From Mercenaria mercenaria (taxonomy: Eukaryota; Mollusca; Bivalvia; Venerida; Veneridae): 64,000 nucleotides of DNA. Position numbers and translations under genes: made by a program. Shown here piece by piece: positions 25,576-37,329 of this stretch. Position 1 is the stretch's first letter; each line of letters begins with the position of its first letter. The stretch is from positions 15,771,001 through 15,835,000 of the forward strand of contig NC_069375.1 in assembly GCF_021730395.1 (NCBI RefSeq), given 5' to 3'. The notes beneath the pieces are model-generated. The model saw nothing but the letters and a program-made list of their open reading frames with translations, was not told the origin of the DNA and ran no database searches.

Positions 25576-26150
25576 GAAACAAGAGGGCCATAGGCCAAGT
25601 CACTCACTTGATGTTCACTGTTTGGCCTTGTATACATTTATGACACACTGAATCATGAATTGTAACAACTATGTTTAGCAGAAACAAGTGGCCCTTTAAA
25701 GAAGTCAAACGCCACCATTTGCACAAATTTGGGAGAGGAATTTACAATAATGCTATAGTCCACGTTTCATGAAGATCACCCAAGCAGTCCATAACAAGAA
25801 GTAATTGAAAGGTTTTCAATTTTTACTCTAACGACCTCTAAAGGGGCCAGAGATTTCTTTTGAATAAACTTGGAAGAGGACCTTATAAAGATGCTGGAGA
25901 CCAAGTTTGATAAAGATTCATCAAGGGGTTTATCAAAAGTTAACATATTTCTAGCGATCCCTTTTTGAAAAAGATCTGCGATAACCTAATAATTATGCTA
26001 TTGACCAAGTTTGATGAAGACCAATTTAGTGGTCAATGAGAAGTTATCCATAGGCATTTATCTTTTAAGCTCTAGTGACCCCTAAATGGGATCGAGCTCC
26101 TTTGCTTTTTGAAACTTTAGAGAAGACTTAAATAAATTTTGATGAATATC
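25576..26150 (-). repeat. Degenerate tandem repeat (family F, reverse orientation)
   Basis: Reverse complement of the 6480-7060 family. Pieces such as 'acttggaagaggacctta', 'gaccaagtttgatgaagac' and 'ctagtgacccctaaa' recur every ~130 bp. Confidence 0.6.
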
Positions 26151-26159
26151 CAGTTTTTT

Positions 26160-26400
26160 TGTTTTGTTTTGGGTTCAACACCGTTTTTCAAAAGTATTTC
26201 TGTTAGGTAACGGCGGGAAGTTAACCTAACCAGTGTTCCTGGACTCTGTACTCTGTTAGGTAACGGCGGGAAGTTAACCTAACCAGTGTTCCTGGACTCT
26301 GTACCTTTACAAACATGTTCTCCTCAGGTAACTGCAAACTTCCTCGCATGAATCAGAGATTTCAGACAGAATGCCTTTTATCAAATCGTCACGGGGAACA
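26160..26400 (-). mobile_element. SINE family C, truncated, with internal 53-bp tandem duplication
   Basis: The same body as at 25265 and 29325. The segment starting ctgttaggtaacggcggga is present twice, 53 bp apart (from 26200 and 26253), virtually unchanged, so the duplication is recent. Confidence 0.65.
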
Positions 26401-26993
26401 TTAGCAAACCCTAAATGGGACCACTTGTCCCAATTTGAAAAAGAATTGGGAGACTTTAATATGATACTACAGACCAAGTGACAGACAGATGTCCAACAAT
26501 CCTAAAAACTGATCACTTCATGTTCAGGTGCATCATATTTATTTCAAATAAGGTGATACAGATGTTTTTCATATCAGTTCTTTTACATTATGCATGCAGA
26601 GTGAACTGAGTAGAAAAGAATTATGTTGATGAATAATAACTACGTACAACACCATTACCTTTAAAACCTTTCGATCACGTTTTATGTTGGACAAGAAAAA
26701 CTAACTAAAATACATGTATAATCAATTTTTATTTTGAAATAAATATTTGCATGTTAATATTACATTTGAATGGAGCTCTCTACCAGAATGCTTTACGACA
26801 TTACACATGACAAAAATGTTTTAACAGCTTCAAAATGAACAATTATATTTCCTGATATTTTCAGAAACTTTCATCGAAAGCAACAAAATTCAAAGTAAAC
26901 AAAAAAGAAATCATGTCTTCTCCAAGTTTCTATGAAGCAGTTTTATTTATTCTGAAAAGATGAACAATTAAATATTGCAAACTTTATGATAAG
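26401..26993. other. Intergenic, no gene seen
   Basis: The first ~110 bp continues family F-like sequence (ccctaaatgggacc, gagactttaatatga). The rest is unremarkable AT-rich sequence. Confidence 0.4.
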
Positions 26994-27206
26994 TTAACCC
27001 TTATCATGCTGGGCACGACTGATTCTGCCTTTGCGACCTGTGTAGATCATGATCAGCCTGCACATCTATGCAGTCTGATCATGATCTGCACTGTTTGCCA
27101 TTCAGACAGTATCTGTTTGGTGTTCATCCCTTTTAACAGCTAATGGTACTGTCCAAATTGTAAGATGGACAAGTTCATTATAGAAATTTAGCATGGTAAG
27201 GGTTAA
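26994..27206. mobile_element. MITE with TTAA duplication (piggyBac-like), copy 1
   Basis: TTAA at 26994-26997 and 27203-27206. Inverted ends are CCCTTATCATGCTG and CCCTTACCATGCTAA. A central hairpin surrounds 'gatcatgatcagcctgcaca'. CCC-starting ends with TTAA duplications are the piggyBac hallmark (family knowledge). No transposase. Confidence 0.75.
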
Positions 27207-27944
27207 GGAAGAGTTATCTCCCCATGGAAAGTGTTAAATCTGCGATCTCATCTTATCTTAAGATTTTCATTCCAGTAAAATAACACAGAAATACAAACAT
27301 CAAACATGTGTCAAGGTCAGACATAGAAGCTACCTCTACAGCTAAAATCCCAGGAAGTAAAATCAAGTAAACATGAAAAGCATTCCTTCCATGGTAGATC
27401 TACAATGTATATTGGAACTTTCTTGAAGATAAAAAGTTTTCTCCATCAAATGAGCCTTGGCAAACATGAGAATATTAGCACTTTGTTACATCTCTGTATA
27501 TCAATTTTGCTATTTTTACAGGATTTTCAACAACCCTGTACTACGTCTGAAGTTCAGGCATACTGAGCTTTACATTTCAGCTTATCAAGTCTAAATACGA
27601 TTACAATTACAAAATATTTTGGGCCATATTAAAAATGTTATATATATGCAACTGACTAGACAAAAATAGTTTGATTAATTTTTTGCTTTCCAAAAAATTT
27701 ATATCTGTTTCTAAACCCTTCCTGTTCATAACGTTGTCGTTTATCTTTCAATGAAATATTCAAATTTTCAAAATCTGCAGAGCAATAATGTAACTCTGTA
27801 AAGTCTGATTCTTTTTGATTTTTGTGAAAGATATGTACTCTAATATACATATTTGAAAAGAACTCATAAACTGAAATTTTAACATTTACATGACATTGTA
27901 ATAAATTTGCTAAAATGTACATCTTCTTATACAACTGTACAGTT

Positions 27945-28275
27945 AAACAAGAGCTGTCTGTAAGATAGCAGGCTCGACTTTGCTCAGTGCTTGACCTTGA
28001 ATTAGAGCTTTGCCAGTAAAAGCTTAATAAAACTTCAACCAAAAAATGCTAAGTTAAAAAAGGACATAACTGTAAAAATTCAAATCAGAGTTATTGGGAT
28101 TGTTTCTCCTGGTGTAGACTTTAATAGTAAATAGCTACTTTAAGTTTCAAGTCAATATCTTTGATAGCAACAGAGATATTTGACTTTATCAAAAACTTTA
28201 ACAAATAGCGACGACTATGCTGACACCGGGGCAAGTGCAATAGCTATACTTTTTCTTTGTAAAGTCGAGCTAAAA
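27945..28275 (-). repeat. Dispersed repeat (family E), minus strand
   Basis: Starts 'aaacaagagctgtctgtaag' and ends 'gtcgagctaaaaa'. The plus-strand copy at 44225-44865 has the reverse layout (tttttagcttgac ... gacagctcttgttt). Confidence 0.6.
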
Positions 28276-28607
28276 ATGCCTAATGTCTAAATAGAGGATC
28301 TTCCTCATACTATTTTCATCAAAACTGCTGTTATCAAAATAATTACATATTTTTCCATGAAAAATGAAATGCCTTGGACTGAAAGCAGATAAAACTTAAA
28401 ATTTCAAAATTCAATTACAGGAAAATAATTTCAGAAAAGCAAAAAAGTTGTTTTCTAGCAACAAGCACTTTTTCTTGCAATGCAGTATTAAACACATGGC
28501 TTGCATACTGAAAAAACTTCAGCATAAACAGACAGTCCAATGTATATGTACATCTTCCACAAAAAAAGTCATGTTCTAGTTTCAAAAATTCACATAGTTT
28601 TTTCAAC

Positions 28608-31600
28608 TCATAAAATCCAATACCTAATAAATAGAAGGAACACAACTACCACGGCAACTATTGCAGCTATTTTAGCATACGATGCACGTAAATTTAAATA
28701 TTTGGCATCCTTTTTATACTTTGATGACAACGTAGATAAATTGCTGGCCTTGGTGTCCAATACTGAAATTTAAAAATAACATATCCATGTTACTAAATAT
28801 GGCTAAATTATAAGTGCTCATTTTTCTGATACCTATAAAACCTGCAGAGATAGAGAGTTATTATCTTTTATTGAAAGATGCAGATGTTGTCATATCCTGA
28901 ATAAATGTTCCATGATGTGACTGTTGAAAAACTTTTCATTGTACACTAATTCAGATTCTGATTCTTAAACAATAACATGAAATTAAGCTAAAAGCTAATA
29001 CTGTAACTGTTCAATAGGCAAAACTTGAACGGTCTCCTAAAGAATACAATTTTGCCCAAATTCTGTATCAGTCTGATCTTACCCTTTAACTGTAAGATAC
29101 CTAAATTAGTTTAACAGCAGGTGGATAGAAATAAATTAACCATATTAAAAGTTTGGATCAACCATATCATGACGTGATTTGTTTCATGGTAAAGGCAATT
29201 TTCAGCAAGATCTAGGACCAGGGTATATATATTACAGATGCTATAACGATTGTGATGCCAGATGTCAGTTCTAAAGATGTAAGTTGTTACCAAAAATATA
29301 TCATAACCCAGTTTTTCAACAGTACATTCAAGTATTTCTGTCATGTAACAGGCATTCAAAGTAACCCATGTTCCTGAATTTTGTACCATCACTTAGTATA
29401 CCTGTTCTCCATGATTAACTGTGATTTTATCGACAATAATCAGAGGTGGAGCAACAATGATTTCAGACATACAGTCTTCTATCAAATTATCATAGCGAAC
29501 ATACATCTTGCCTGGTGATTAAATTTAAGACCCCATGATCCAAAGATTTGTGTTCTATATTGTGCTAAACAGGTAGGCTAAATCTTAAAATTAAGTTATC
29601 ACAGCATACCTGACAGGGAATCTCCTCTCTGTAAAACATCATCTATATTCTGTACCATAATTCTCTGAACATCCTGCAATTCTGTGTTTATCGAGGAAAG
29701 ATTTTTCCTGGCTCTTGAGTCCATGTAGTTCTTCCGAACTTTTTGTATGTAGGTATCTGTAATGATGTATACACCATTTAATGCACAATGGACACATTTT
29801 TCAACAGTAGATCAGTGAGGTCAAAATCAAAATATGGAGATACGTAAAGAGAATTTAAAGGCTGAAATGAACAAGAAGAAAACTTTTTAAGGACAAAACT
29901 CATTACTCAAAAACACAAGTAACTAGAACATGATAACGTACAGATATTACAGAGGAGCTAGTGTAAATATCTATCAAGACAGCCATGGTGGCCCTAAGTC
30001 ACTCACTCTGATTGTGATTGTTGAACTTTGTATGTGTCATAATACAAGACTTTTTTTTCTATTTTTAACCATTGTTAACTTAAAAACTACAAGTTGAATC
30101 ACTTGAACAAAATTATGAGAGGACCTTACCAGAGTATTACAGACTAGGTTTGGTGAAGATCCATTGAGTGATTCATGAGAAAAGATTTTTTAAAGGTCTT
30201 CTATTTTTAGCTCCAGTAGGCCCTAAATCAGGCAAAGTGGAACCATCTGAGTGAAAATGAGAGAGATCAATGCCAAGATGCTTCTGACTGAGTTTGGTGA
30301 AGATCCATCATGTTCTTCATAAGAAAAAGTAGCTTAACCTTTATCATGCTGGACACAATTGATTCTGCCTTTCCTACCAGTGTAGATCATGATCAGCCTG
30401 CACATTTGTGCAGTCTGATCATGATATGCACTGTTGGCCATTCAATCAGCATCTTTTTGGTAAACAGCCCTTTTGACAGATAACAGTACTGTCCAAATTG
30501 AAAGATGGACAAGTCCATTATAATAATTCAGCAGGGTAAGGGTTAAGGTAAAAAGCTTACACCAGAACTCTGACAGCAGACACCAGACAGAGCACCATCA
30601 CAACAGCTTACCCTAAACCTATGGTTTGGGAGATGCTAAAATGGAAATAATCTCAACAAAAGAAAAATCATTGAGGTAAAATATTACAAAGAAGAAAAAC
30701 TTACCAAATTCTATAAAGCTGTATGGTCTAGACACAGTTTCAACCTTAAAACCGTAATTTGATGCGAATTCTGTTTGAAGATCCTCGAGAAATGAGTATG
30801 CAAGTCTCTTTGAGAATGTTTTATCACATAGCACTAAATAACACACTCCTCTCTCTATGTAGTAGCTGAAAATATAACATAGCACTAAATAACACACTCC
30901 TCTCTCTATGTAGTAGATGAAAATTTAACATAGCACTAAATAACATACTCCTCTCTCTATGTAGTAGCTGAAAATGTAACATAGCACTAAATAACACATT
31001 CCTCTCTCTATGTAGTAGCTGAAAATATAACAAAGCACTAAATAACACATTCCTCTCTCTATGTAGTAGCTGAAAACATAACAAAGCACTAAATAACATA
31101 CTCCTCTCTCTATGTAGTAGCTGAAAATATAACATAGCACTAAATAACACATTCCTCTCTCTATGTAGTAGCTGAAAATATAACATAGCACTAAATAACA
31201 CATTCCTCTCTCTATGTAGTAGCTGAAAATATAACAAAGCACTAAATAACATACTCCTCTCTCTATGTAGTAGCTGAAAATATAACATAGCACTAAATAA
31301 CACATTCCTCTCTCTATGTAGTAGCTGAAAATATAACATAGCACTAAATAACACCTTCCTCTCTCTATGTAGTAGCTGAAAATATAACATAGCACTAAAT
31401 AACACACTCCTCTCTCTATGTAGTAGCTGAAAACATAGCAAAAATATATAACAATAATATCTCAGTAATAGTACACATACCGTACAGGTACTTATTTCTG
31501 CGGGCTGAATATTCTGCAATTTTTAAAAAAATGAGGTGGTATTAAATTTCTGCGTACATTATTTCTGTGGTGTCTTTCTTCTCACGTTGAAGCAATTTAT

Positions 31601-33903
31601 TTCTGCAGTTCTGTATTCTACGGTTGTTTTATTAATTTCAAATAGACAGGTACATATTTTGTTGTTATTTTGACAGTTATTTTGGCTTCCGGTTTGAAAA
31701 TAAAAGTTGACTGATACTGATGAAACATCGTCATCATCACATAATGTTAATGATTAAATGCAAGGAGAAACGGTCATTTTATGAATACGATCATGCCAAA
31801 CAGACACGAAATATGCCCGAATCTATATTTTGCAAACATTCCCATCTGTGCATTGTAACTGTGTGATAATTTTTGTTAAACATGCCTTTTTCAAGTCCCA
31901 TACAAATAACGGTAACATCGCCAGACAGACCGGTTGACAATAGACACAAAGGATACAATGGATTTTGTTTGTCATGCACATAATTAAAGAAAATGAAACT
32001 GACAGCTGACTGCTAAATGGTGAACGAAAATCAAAACAAATTCAATATTTTTTATTATGGTTTATTAAACAGCAAAACAATTGCCACACCAAAACAATAA
32101 TAAAATGGTTCTTATATATTACCATTAATACTAAATTTTCAACTTACTTCATCAGTACTCAGCTACATGTGGGACAAAAGCCGATAACGCTATCAGACAT
32201 TGTCTTATACTTAACCGGATTATAATGACGGCTTGTATCGTCGTATCATGGCATGTCAGGACGAAATTTTCTGCGGATTTTATATCTGGGGTCTTATTGT
32301 CTTCCGCAGAAAATGCAGAAATAAAGTTCCCGCAGAAAGTACTTATACGGTACTTTCTTTTACATATATCAAGTCAGTCAGGGGTGTAACTGTTTTAAGT
32401 TATCGCAGTTTATAACCTGTTTGAGTTATTGCTTAAACTTTCATAACTTATTTCAGTTCTCGTAAAATATTACAAAGCCCTCCTGTGCCAATTCCTCATT
32501 TTGAATGAGACAAATGCAATTATTTTCTGAATCCTTGACCTTTTACCTTTCCAGCTATGCAGTAAAAATATTTACGCAAGGCTGATAAAGTTTTATGCAA
32601 AAGTTTTAAAGCTATAAAACTCTTAATATCCCATTATGCTTATCAGGTCATGCTCAGACTAAAAGAGAATTTGCTTAACCACGGTTTGCTACTAATTTCA
32701 CTTTAAAGGTCACTTTGTGAGAACAGCAAAAAGACTTTTTTTGAATAACTTACCTGAGTTAACTACATTTTATAACTAATACAGGTTATAAGATGCTTGA
32801 AAAAGTAACTGAAATAGGTTACATAACTTAAAACAGTTACACCCCTGACTGCAAGTATAATAATAATTTCCGTCAATGTCTGTCATAAATAACAAATAAT
32901 CTGCAAAAGATAGAATAAAGCATACTTTGCATTTTTATCATTTTAACAATGCCGATTTTACAGAAGAAATCACTTGTGCAGCATAATTTTAGGTAAAATT
33001 GTGTATATGTACACAGAAATGTTACAAATCCTCCAAGCAATGTTTCTTGACGTATCACCGCCCGAGTGTATAAATAGTGTTAAAACACAGTTTTGCTATA
33101 AATTATTCCGATTCTAATATGCCCTTAATCTGAAACAGTAGATAAAATATAGAAGCGCTCTTTCTTGGTTGCAACAAAAACATTGACGTCACCGCATGTA
33201 ACTATTGTTGACGTGACGTCATTCTAGCGTAAGAGTGTTTTAACAGAGACAAGCATATCAGAATTCCAAATCAAGCATGCAGATTAGAAAAGTTTCCAGT
33301 AAAACATATGAATGATTATGCTCCCTAGTTGTCATGCTTTTTTTTTTTTTGACAAATCTAAATCTACAATCTTAGTCTCTGAGAAGATGATGAACACAAT
33401 GTAGATAAATTGATGCTAGACAGGGAATGATCACAAAAGCATGTTGTGTCTTGGTGAGCTACTAGTAGTAAAAGCTGAACAAGAAATATTTTGAAAACTT
33501 TAACTCACAAATTTTGAAATATGTCCATTTTAGATTGGGAAGTTCTTTTTGAATTGTTTGCTGCAGTTGTATGTGAAAAAGCCCTCTATTTACACTCAAC
33601 AGCAAATAAATACCTTTACTGAATACTCTATAACCAAGACATAGCCAACAAAACCGACCTAGTATTGTTAACATTATCATGGGGTTTAAGTTTAAACTAT
33701 GTTATATACATGACAATATAATAAGGCATATAATGCAATATCAGATAATATAAACTAGAAGATATATCATTAGTGGACAAGACTCACTGGAATATATATG
33801 GTCCCGATTCAAGGCTACATCTAGTTGGGGGTTGCGGGTCTGCTGAAATCTTACGAAACAACTGCTTTGCTTGGTTCTGAAACTCCATCATACTTCTCCC
33901 AGC
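28608..33903 (-). CDS. SEC22B: Vesicle-trafficking R-SNARE Sec22b (exons 2-5; exon 1 not found)
   Basis: Exons 33903..33788, 30865..30705, 29756..29610 and 28762..28608 (TGA) join in frame to about 192 residues. The family is about 215 residues; the missing ~25 are the MVLLTMIARVADGLPLA-type first exon. Visible parts are the longin domain ([48 protein letters not shown]), the R-SNARE motif with zero-layer Arg ([23 protein letters not shown]), and a C-terminal anchor after [17 protein letters not shown] that ends FIRYWIL. Sec22b is an ER-Golgi SNARE that pairs with syntaxin-5 and syntaxin-18 complexes (family knowledge). The longin exon's 5' end is the seed of a 12-copy, 51-bp tandem array (30827-31438). 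The intron above it holds two TIR elements. Exon 1 must lie to the right of 33903. Confidence 0.93.
29325..29590 (-). mobile_element. tRNA-derived SINE family C, near full length, minus strand
   Basis: The high-coordinate end, read on minus, is a decayed tRNA-like head with remnants of 'gatcatggggtctta' and of an A-box region 'agcctacctgtttagc'. The body matches the copies at 25265 and 26160. It lies in the Sec22b intron between exons 4 and 5. Confidence 0.55.
29960..30333. repeat. Family F-like dispersed repeat in a Sec22b intron
   Basis: Contains 'gccatggtggccctaagtc', 'aaaattatgagaggacctta' and 'tttggtgaagatccatt', in the order seen at 25576-26150. It lies in the intron between Sec22b exons 3 and 4. 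Confidence 0.55.
30334..30546. mobile_element. MITE with TTAA duplication (piggyBac-like), copy 2
   Basis: TTAA at 30334-30337 and 30543-30546. It is homologous along its length to copy 1 at 26994-27206, with the same central hairpin. It abuts the family F repeat and lies in a Sec22b intron. Confidence 0.75.
30827..31438. repeat. 51-bp minisatellite, 12 units, built from the Sec22b intron/exon junction
   Basis: Twelve units start at 30827, 30878, 30929, 30980, 31031, 31082, 31133, 31184, 31235, 31286, 31337 and 31388, with no indels. On the minus strand each unit holds tatattttcag, then the first bases of the Sec22b longin exon (ctactacatagagagagg) and on to gtgctatg. The array therefore repeats a 3' splice site plus about 13 codons. 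Unit 1 is the exon's own start. Because 51 is a multiple of 3, reading through is in frame and adds 17 residues per unit, except at unit 2 (see findings). Confidence 0.95.
31478..32352. mobile_element. TIR element, ~875 bp, in a Sec22b intron
   Basis: Ends are taccgtacaggtacttat and, reverse-complemented at the right, taccgtataagtacttt, both followed by 'tctgcggg'. There is no transposase frame. A TA terminus suggests a mariner-like mobiliser (weak). Confidence 0.65.
32375..32851. mobile_element. TIR element, 477 bp, with CAAGT duplication
   Basis: Inverted ends CAGTCAGGGGTGTAACTGTT match the reverse complement of the right end almost perfectly over ~28 bp. CAAGT flanks both sides (32370-32374 and 32852-32856). 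It lies only 22 bp from the previous element. A hAT-like origin is possible from the CA-start, but the duplication length argues against it. Confidence 0.75.
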
Positions 33904-35479
33904 CTGAAATATAACAGCATGATCTTTGCAAACTTACAAACGTCAAAGGCTATATTCTGTATCTAACTATTTAAAAAAAAAAAAAACAGTACATATTTCT
34001 CCACTGCTTATCTGTTGTCTTCCCTACTGTCTTTAATAAAAAGCTAAACTTCGTTCTCTTGAACTCTCAGGGCCCCCACAAAAATTCATTCAGACCATCT
34101 ATACAGTTGTTGTTCAGCAGACAGATCTTTTTAACAAGGCCACCACCTGAAAGTGTCTCGCCCACATGAGCTTTGACTCATGAAATATGTGCAAAATGAG
34201 TTTTAAAATCATCTTCCAAAGTTTCAAATCTATTCAAAAGATGATTTCTTCAAGGTCAATGGCACTAGTGGGCAAGGACTCACTGTATGGATGTAAAATG
34301 ATTATTTGAACCATCCTACAAGGTTTCAAAGCAATATGACATTGTTTAATGGTCCAAGACTGACCAGGACTGTACAGGATAGCTAAACACGTCCATTTTT
34401 TGACAAACCTACTAGACTCTGAGATATTTTATCAGCTTTTATCTTCCTGCATATTGATCAGGTCAGCATGACGTCACTTCCGTTACTGAGAAACCGATAA
34501 TGCGACATATTGCATAGTTGGAAGTAGAACCTAGCGACGCAGTATGGATTGTTATGTTTTTTTTTCAAATAAAACATATCCAGATACTATGTTCATTTAG
34601 TAGATTTTATTATCTACATCAAGATACTATGTTCATTTACTAGATTTTATTATCTGCTGTTCCTATGGTATACATTTTTAAAGTTTTTGTCTGATTACAC
34701 AGGAAATTATTAATTTACTAGCATGTCAAAATGGTCTGGAAGAAGTGACATGTTCAAATATGAAAGTGACATCAATCCATTTGTCAACTGACATGCAAAT
34801 AAAAATAATGTGCATAATTATACCAGTCACACATACAAACATATCAAAAGAAATAATTACAATGACAATTACTTTAATATTTATAGATCATTCAGGAACC
34901 TAAATATTTTTTCCATTAAATTTTGAATTTCAATAAGTCTAATAAAAACATATTTGTAAAACAGAAAGTTTCATTTCTCCAACTTGGGATCGGTGCTGCT
35001 GCAAAGTCATACCCTTGATTACTAACACTTTTGTAGTTTGATGAAGTAACTTCATTATGCAGTACTTTTGGAATAGTAGCATGATCAATAGTAAATGGTT
35101 TGAAAACGCTTTCAACAAAACAATTTGTGCTGATTTCGTAGGAAACAAGTCTCTTTCTATGTTCCAGTAAAAGAGTTGTATATTGCTTTAAGGTTTATGA
35201 CACCTGTTATTAAATCTTATGCAACTGAATTTAGATTAGTGTTGATTTAATTGAATTTGGTGTTGATTGAATCAACTTTGACAACCTGGCATTTAGAAAT
35301 ATATTTATAATGCCAGTCTACAAAATAGAATGGGGACGGTGAGTTAATATATACATGCCAATGGAGAAATCCAAACATTTTATTTAAAGTTAAAGGAGCT
35401 CCGATTTATCAAATGATAATTTGCTTCGAGCCTGCCACATACATGATCATGCTTTGCAGTTGCCATGCCTCAGCCAGAT
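33904..35479. other. Upstream side of Sec22b, no exon 1 seen
   Basis: Contains a dispersed repeat around 34080-34420 (gtcaatggcactagtgggc) and a short direct duplication of 'agatactatgttcattta', 40 bp apart (34582 and 34622). No sequence matches the expected Sec22 first exon. Confidence 0.4.
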
Positions 35480-35945
35480 TTTTAGGTATGACTTCAGAAT
35501 TCCTTCCATTTCGGTGCGGCAAGAACACCTCCACTCGGACCGTAGCGCGTTTTGTACTAGTTCGGGCGCCGCGGTGGAACTCCATCAGTCGGACCGTAGC
35601 GCGTTTTGTACTAGTTCGGGCGCCGCGGAGGAATCCCTTGATGCGGTCTGTGCGCATTACGGTGCGGCAAGGGATATTCCTCCACTCGGACCGTAGCGCG
35701 TTTTGTACTAGTTCGGGCGCCGCGATGGAATTCCACCACTCGGACCGTAGCGCGTTTTGTACTAGTTCGGGCGCCGCGGAGGTGTTTCTTCATGCGTGCC
35801 GATGTTGAATTGTGTTATATGCGCACTCGGTGCGGGGAGGAATTCAACTGAAGTCAGTTAACTTAGGCTTGTTATGTATTAATCAATGAGACAAATTAAT
35901 CCTTGTATCTGTTAAACAAAATAATTTATTCTTTTACAGTGAAGT
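35480..35945. repeat. GC-rich minisatellite with conserved flanks
   Basis: Four copies of a ~41-bp unit (cggaccgtagcgcgttttgt + actagttcgggcgccgcgg) lie at about 35538-35780, interrupted by a 'cattacggtgcggcaagg' segment. The flanks (ggtatgacttcagaattcc on the left; ttaacttaggcttgttat and cttttacagtgaagtgg on the right) recur at 36808-36945 without the array. The GC content is far above the neighbourhood. Confidence 0.8.
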
Positions 35946-36114
35946 GGTACCTTTAAGGTGTAGTTTAGGTGAGCATTTCTAATATACATATATACAAATT
36001 TCTAATATGACAATATTGTAAGTGAACAATGACTGCTGTTACAACATGTATTAAATTAATAGATATTCTTTTACAGTGAAGTGGCACCTTTAAGGTGTAG
36101 GTGAGCAATTTTTA

Positions 36115-36790
36115 TGCCCCCGAAGTGAGGCATATTAGTTTTCAAGTGTCCGTCCTTTCGTTAGTTAGTTATGTAGTTAGTTATTTCGTTCGTTCGTCAC
36201 AACGTTAACTTTTTGCATGAAGGCACTTTACTCGTGAACCACTGCACCCAGTTCCTGTAAACCTTATATGCTGATAGTACTTATTGAGTACATCACCCCT
36301 ACTGACTTTGGCGTCACCAGGTCAAAGGTCAAGGTGACAGGGGTCAACGTTATCTTTTTGCATGAAGGCACTTTACTCGCGAGCCACTGCACCCAGGACC
36401 TTCAATATTCACATGCTGATAGTACTTATTGAGTACACCTCTACTGACTTTGGGGTCACCAGGTCAAAGTTCAAGGTCGCAAGGGCCAACTTTATCTTTT
36501 TGCATGAAGGCCCTTTACTCGCAAAACACTGCACCCAGGACCTTCAAACTTCACATGCTGATAGTACTAATTGAGTACACTACTCCTACTGACTTTGTAG
36601 GCACCAGTTTAAAGGTCAAGGTCATAGGGGCCAACGTTATCTTTTTGCATGAAGGCACTTTACTCGCGACCCACTTCACCCAGGACCTTTAAATTTGACA
36701 TGCTGATAGTACTTATTGAGTACACCACCTGTACTGACTTTGGAGTCACCAGGCCGAAGGTTAAGGTGCTGCGGGAGCATTTGTCACCAT
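36115..36790 (+). repeat. Tandem repeat, ~140-bp unit
   Basis: Four units are marked by 'ttgcatgaaggcactttac' at about 36223, 36358, 36500 and 36645. Each includes 'actgcacccaggacctt', 'gctgatagtacttattgag' and 'aggtcaaggt'. It begins with 'tatgcccccgaagtgaggc', typical of the clam dispersed satellites. Confidence 0.85.
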
Positions 36791-36964
36791 TAGTGACAGC
36801 TGTTGTTAGGTATGACTTCAAAATTCCTTCCATTTCGGTGCGGCAAGGAATAGGTCAGTTAGCTTAGGCTTGTTATATATCAATTAATAAGACAGATTAA
36901 TCCTTGTATCTGTTAAACCAATAAATATTCTTTTACAGTGAAGTGGAAAACTTTTTTTTTTCAT

Positions 36965-37175
36965 TGGTTGCTTTGGCCTGTTCCCCTCCACAAAAAAGGT
37001 TCCGTCAATGATGTTAATAACTACAGAGGCATAACTCGTGTTTGTTGATTCTCTTAGATATTTAAAACCAATAAATAAACGTTTTGAGTCATTTTGTGAA
37101 AGTAATGCTACTATTTCGGATGCACAATTTGGATTAGAAAAGGATGTTGAATTGTTAATACCATATATATATATA
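36965..37175 (+). mobile_element. LINE reverse-transcriptase fragment
   Basis: One frame reads WPVPLHKKGS, then NDVNNYRGIT (the RT block before the finger motif) and stops. The second frame reads NKRFESFCESNATIS, then DAQFGLEKD. Together these match the N-terminal RT blocks of a CR1/RTE-like ORF2. It is short, frameshifted and dead, and runs into an (AT)n at 37160-37180. Confidence 0.7.
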
Positions 37176-37329
37176 TATATTAAGTTAAAGTCAGACCAGG
37201 TTAGTTCACGAGTAAATAAGCTAGAATATTAAAATTAGGACCAGGTTAGTTTACAAGTAAATAGACCAGGTTAATTTACAAATATAGTTGTGAGTGAAGA
37301 CTACAGAAAACAGGGAGTAAAAGGAGAGT

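Noticed and set aside
30824-31519. 231-residue minus-strand frame ([14 protein letters not shown] repeated)
   Set aside because: Product of the 51-bp array in a frame different from the Sec22b frame.
34430-34490. Minus-strand NMQED, resembling the end of the Sec22 first exon
   Set aside because: Only a few residues match, the upstream frame has a stop, and there is no donor at the right phase.
35413-35808. Open frames through the GC-rich minisatellite (SDRSAFCTSSGAA)
   Set aside because: GC-rich repeats lack stops by composition; frames are open on both strands.
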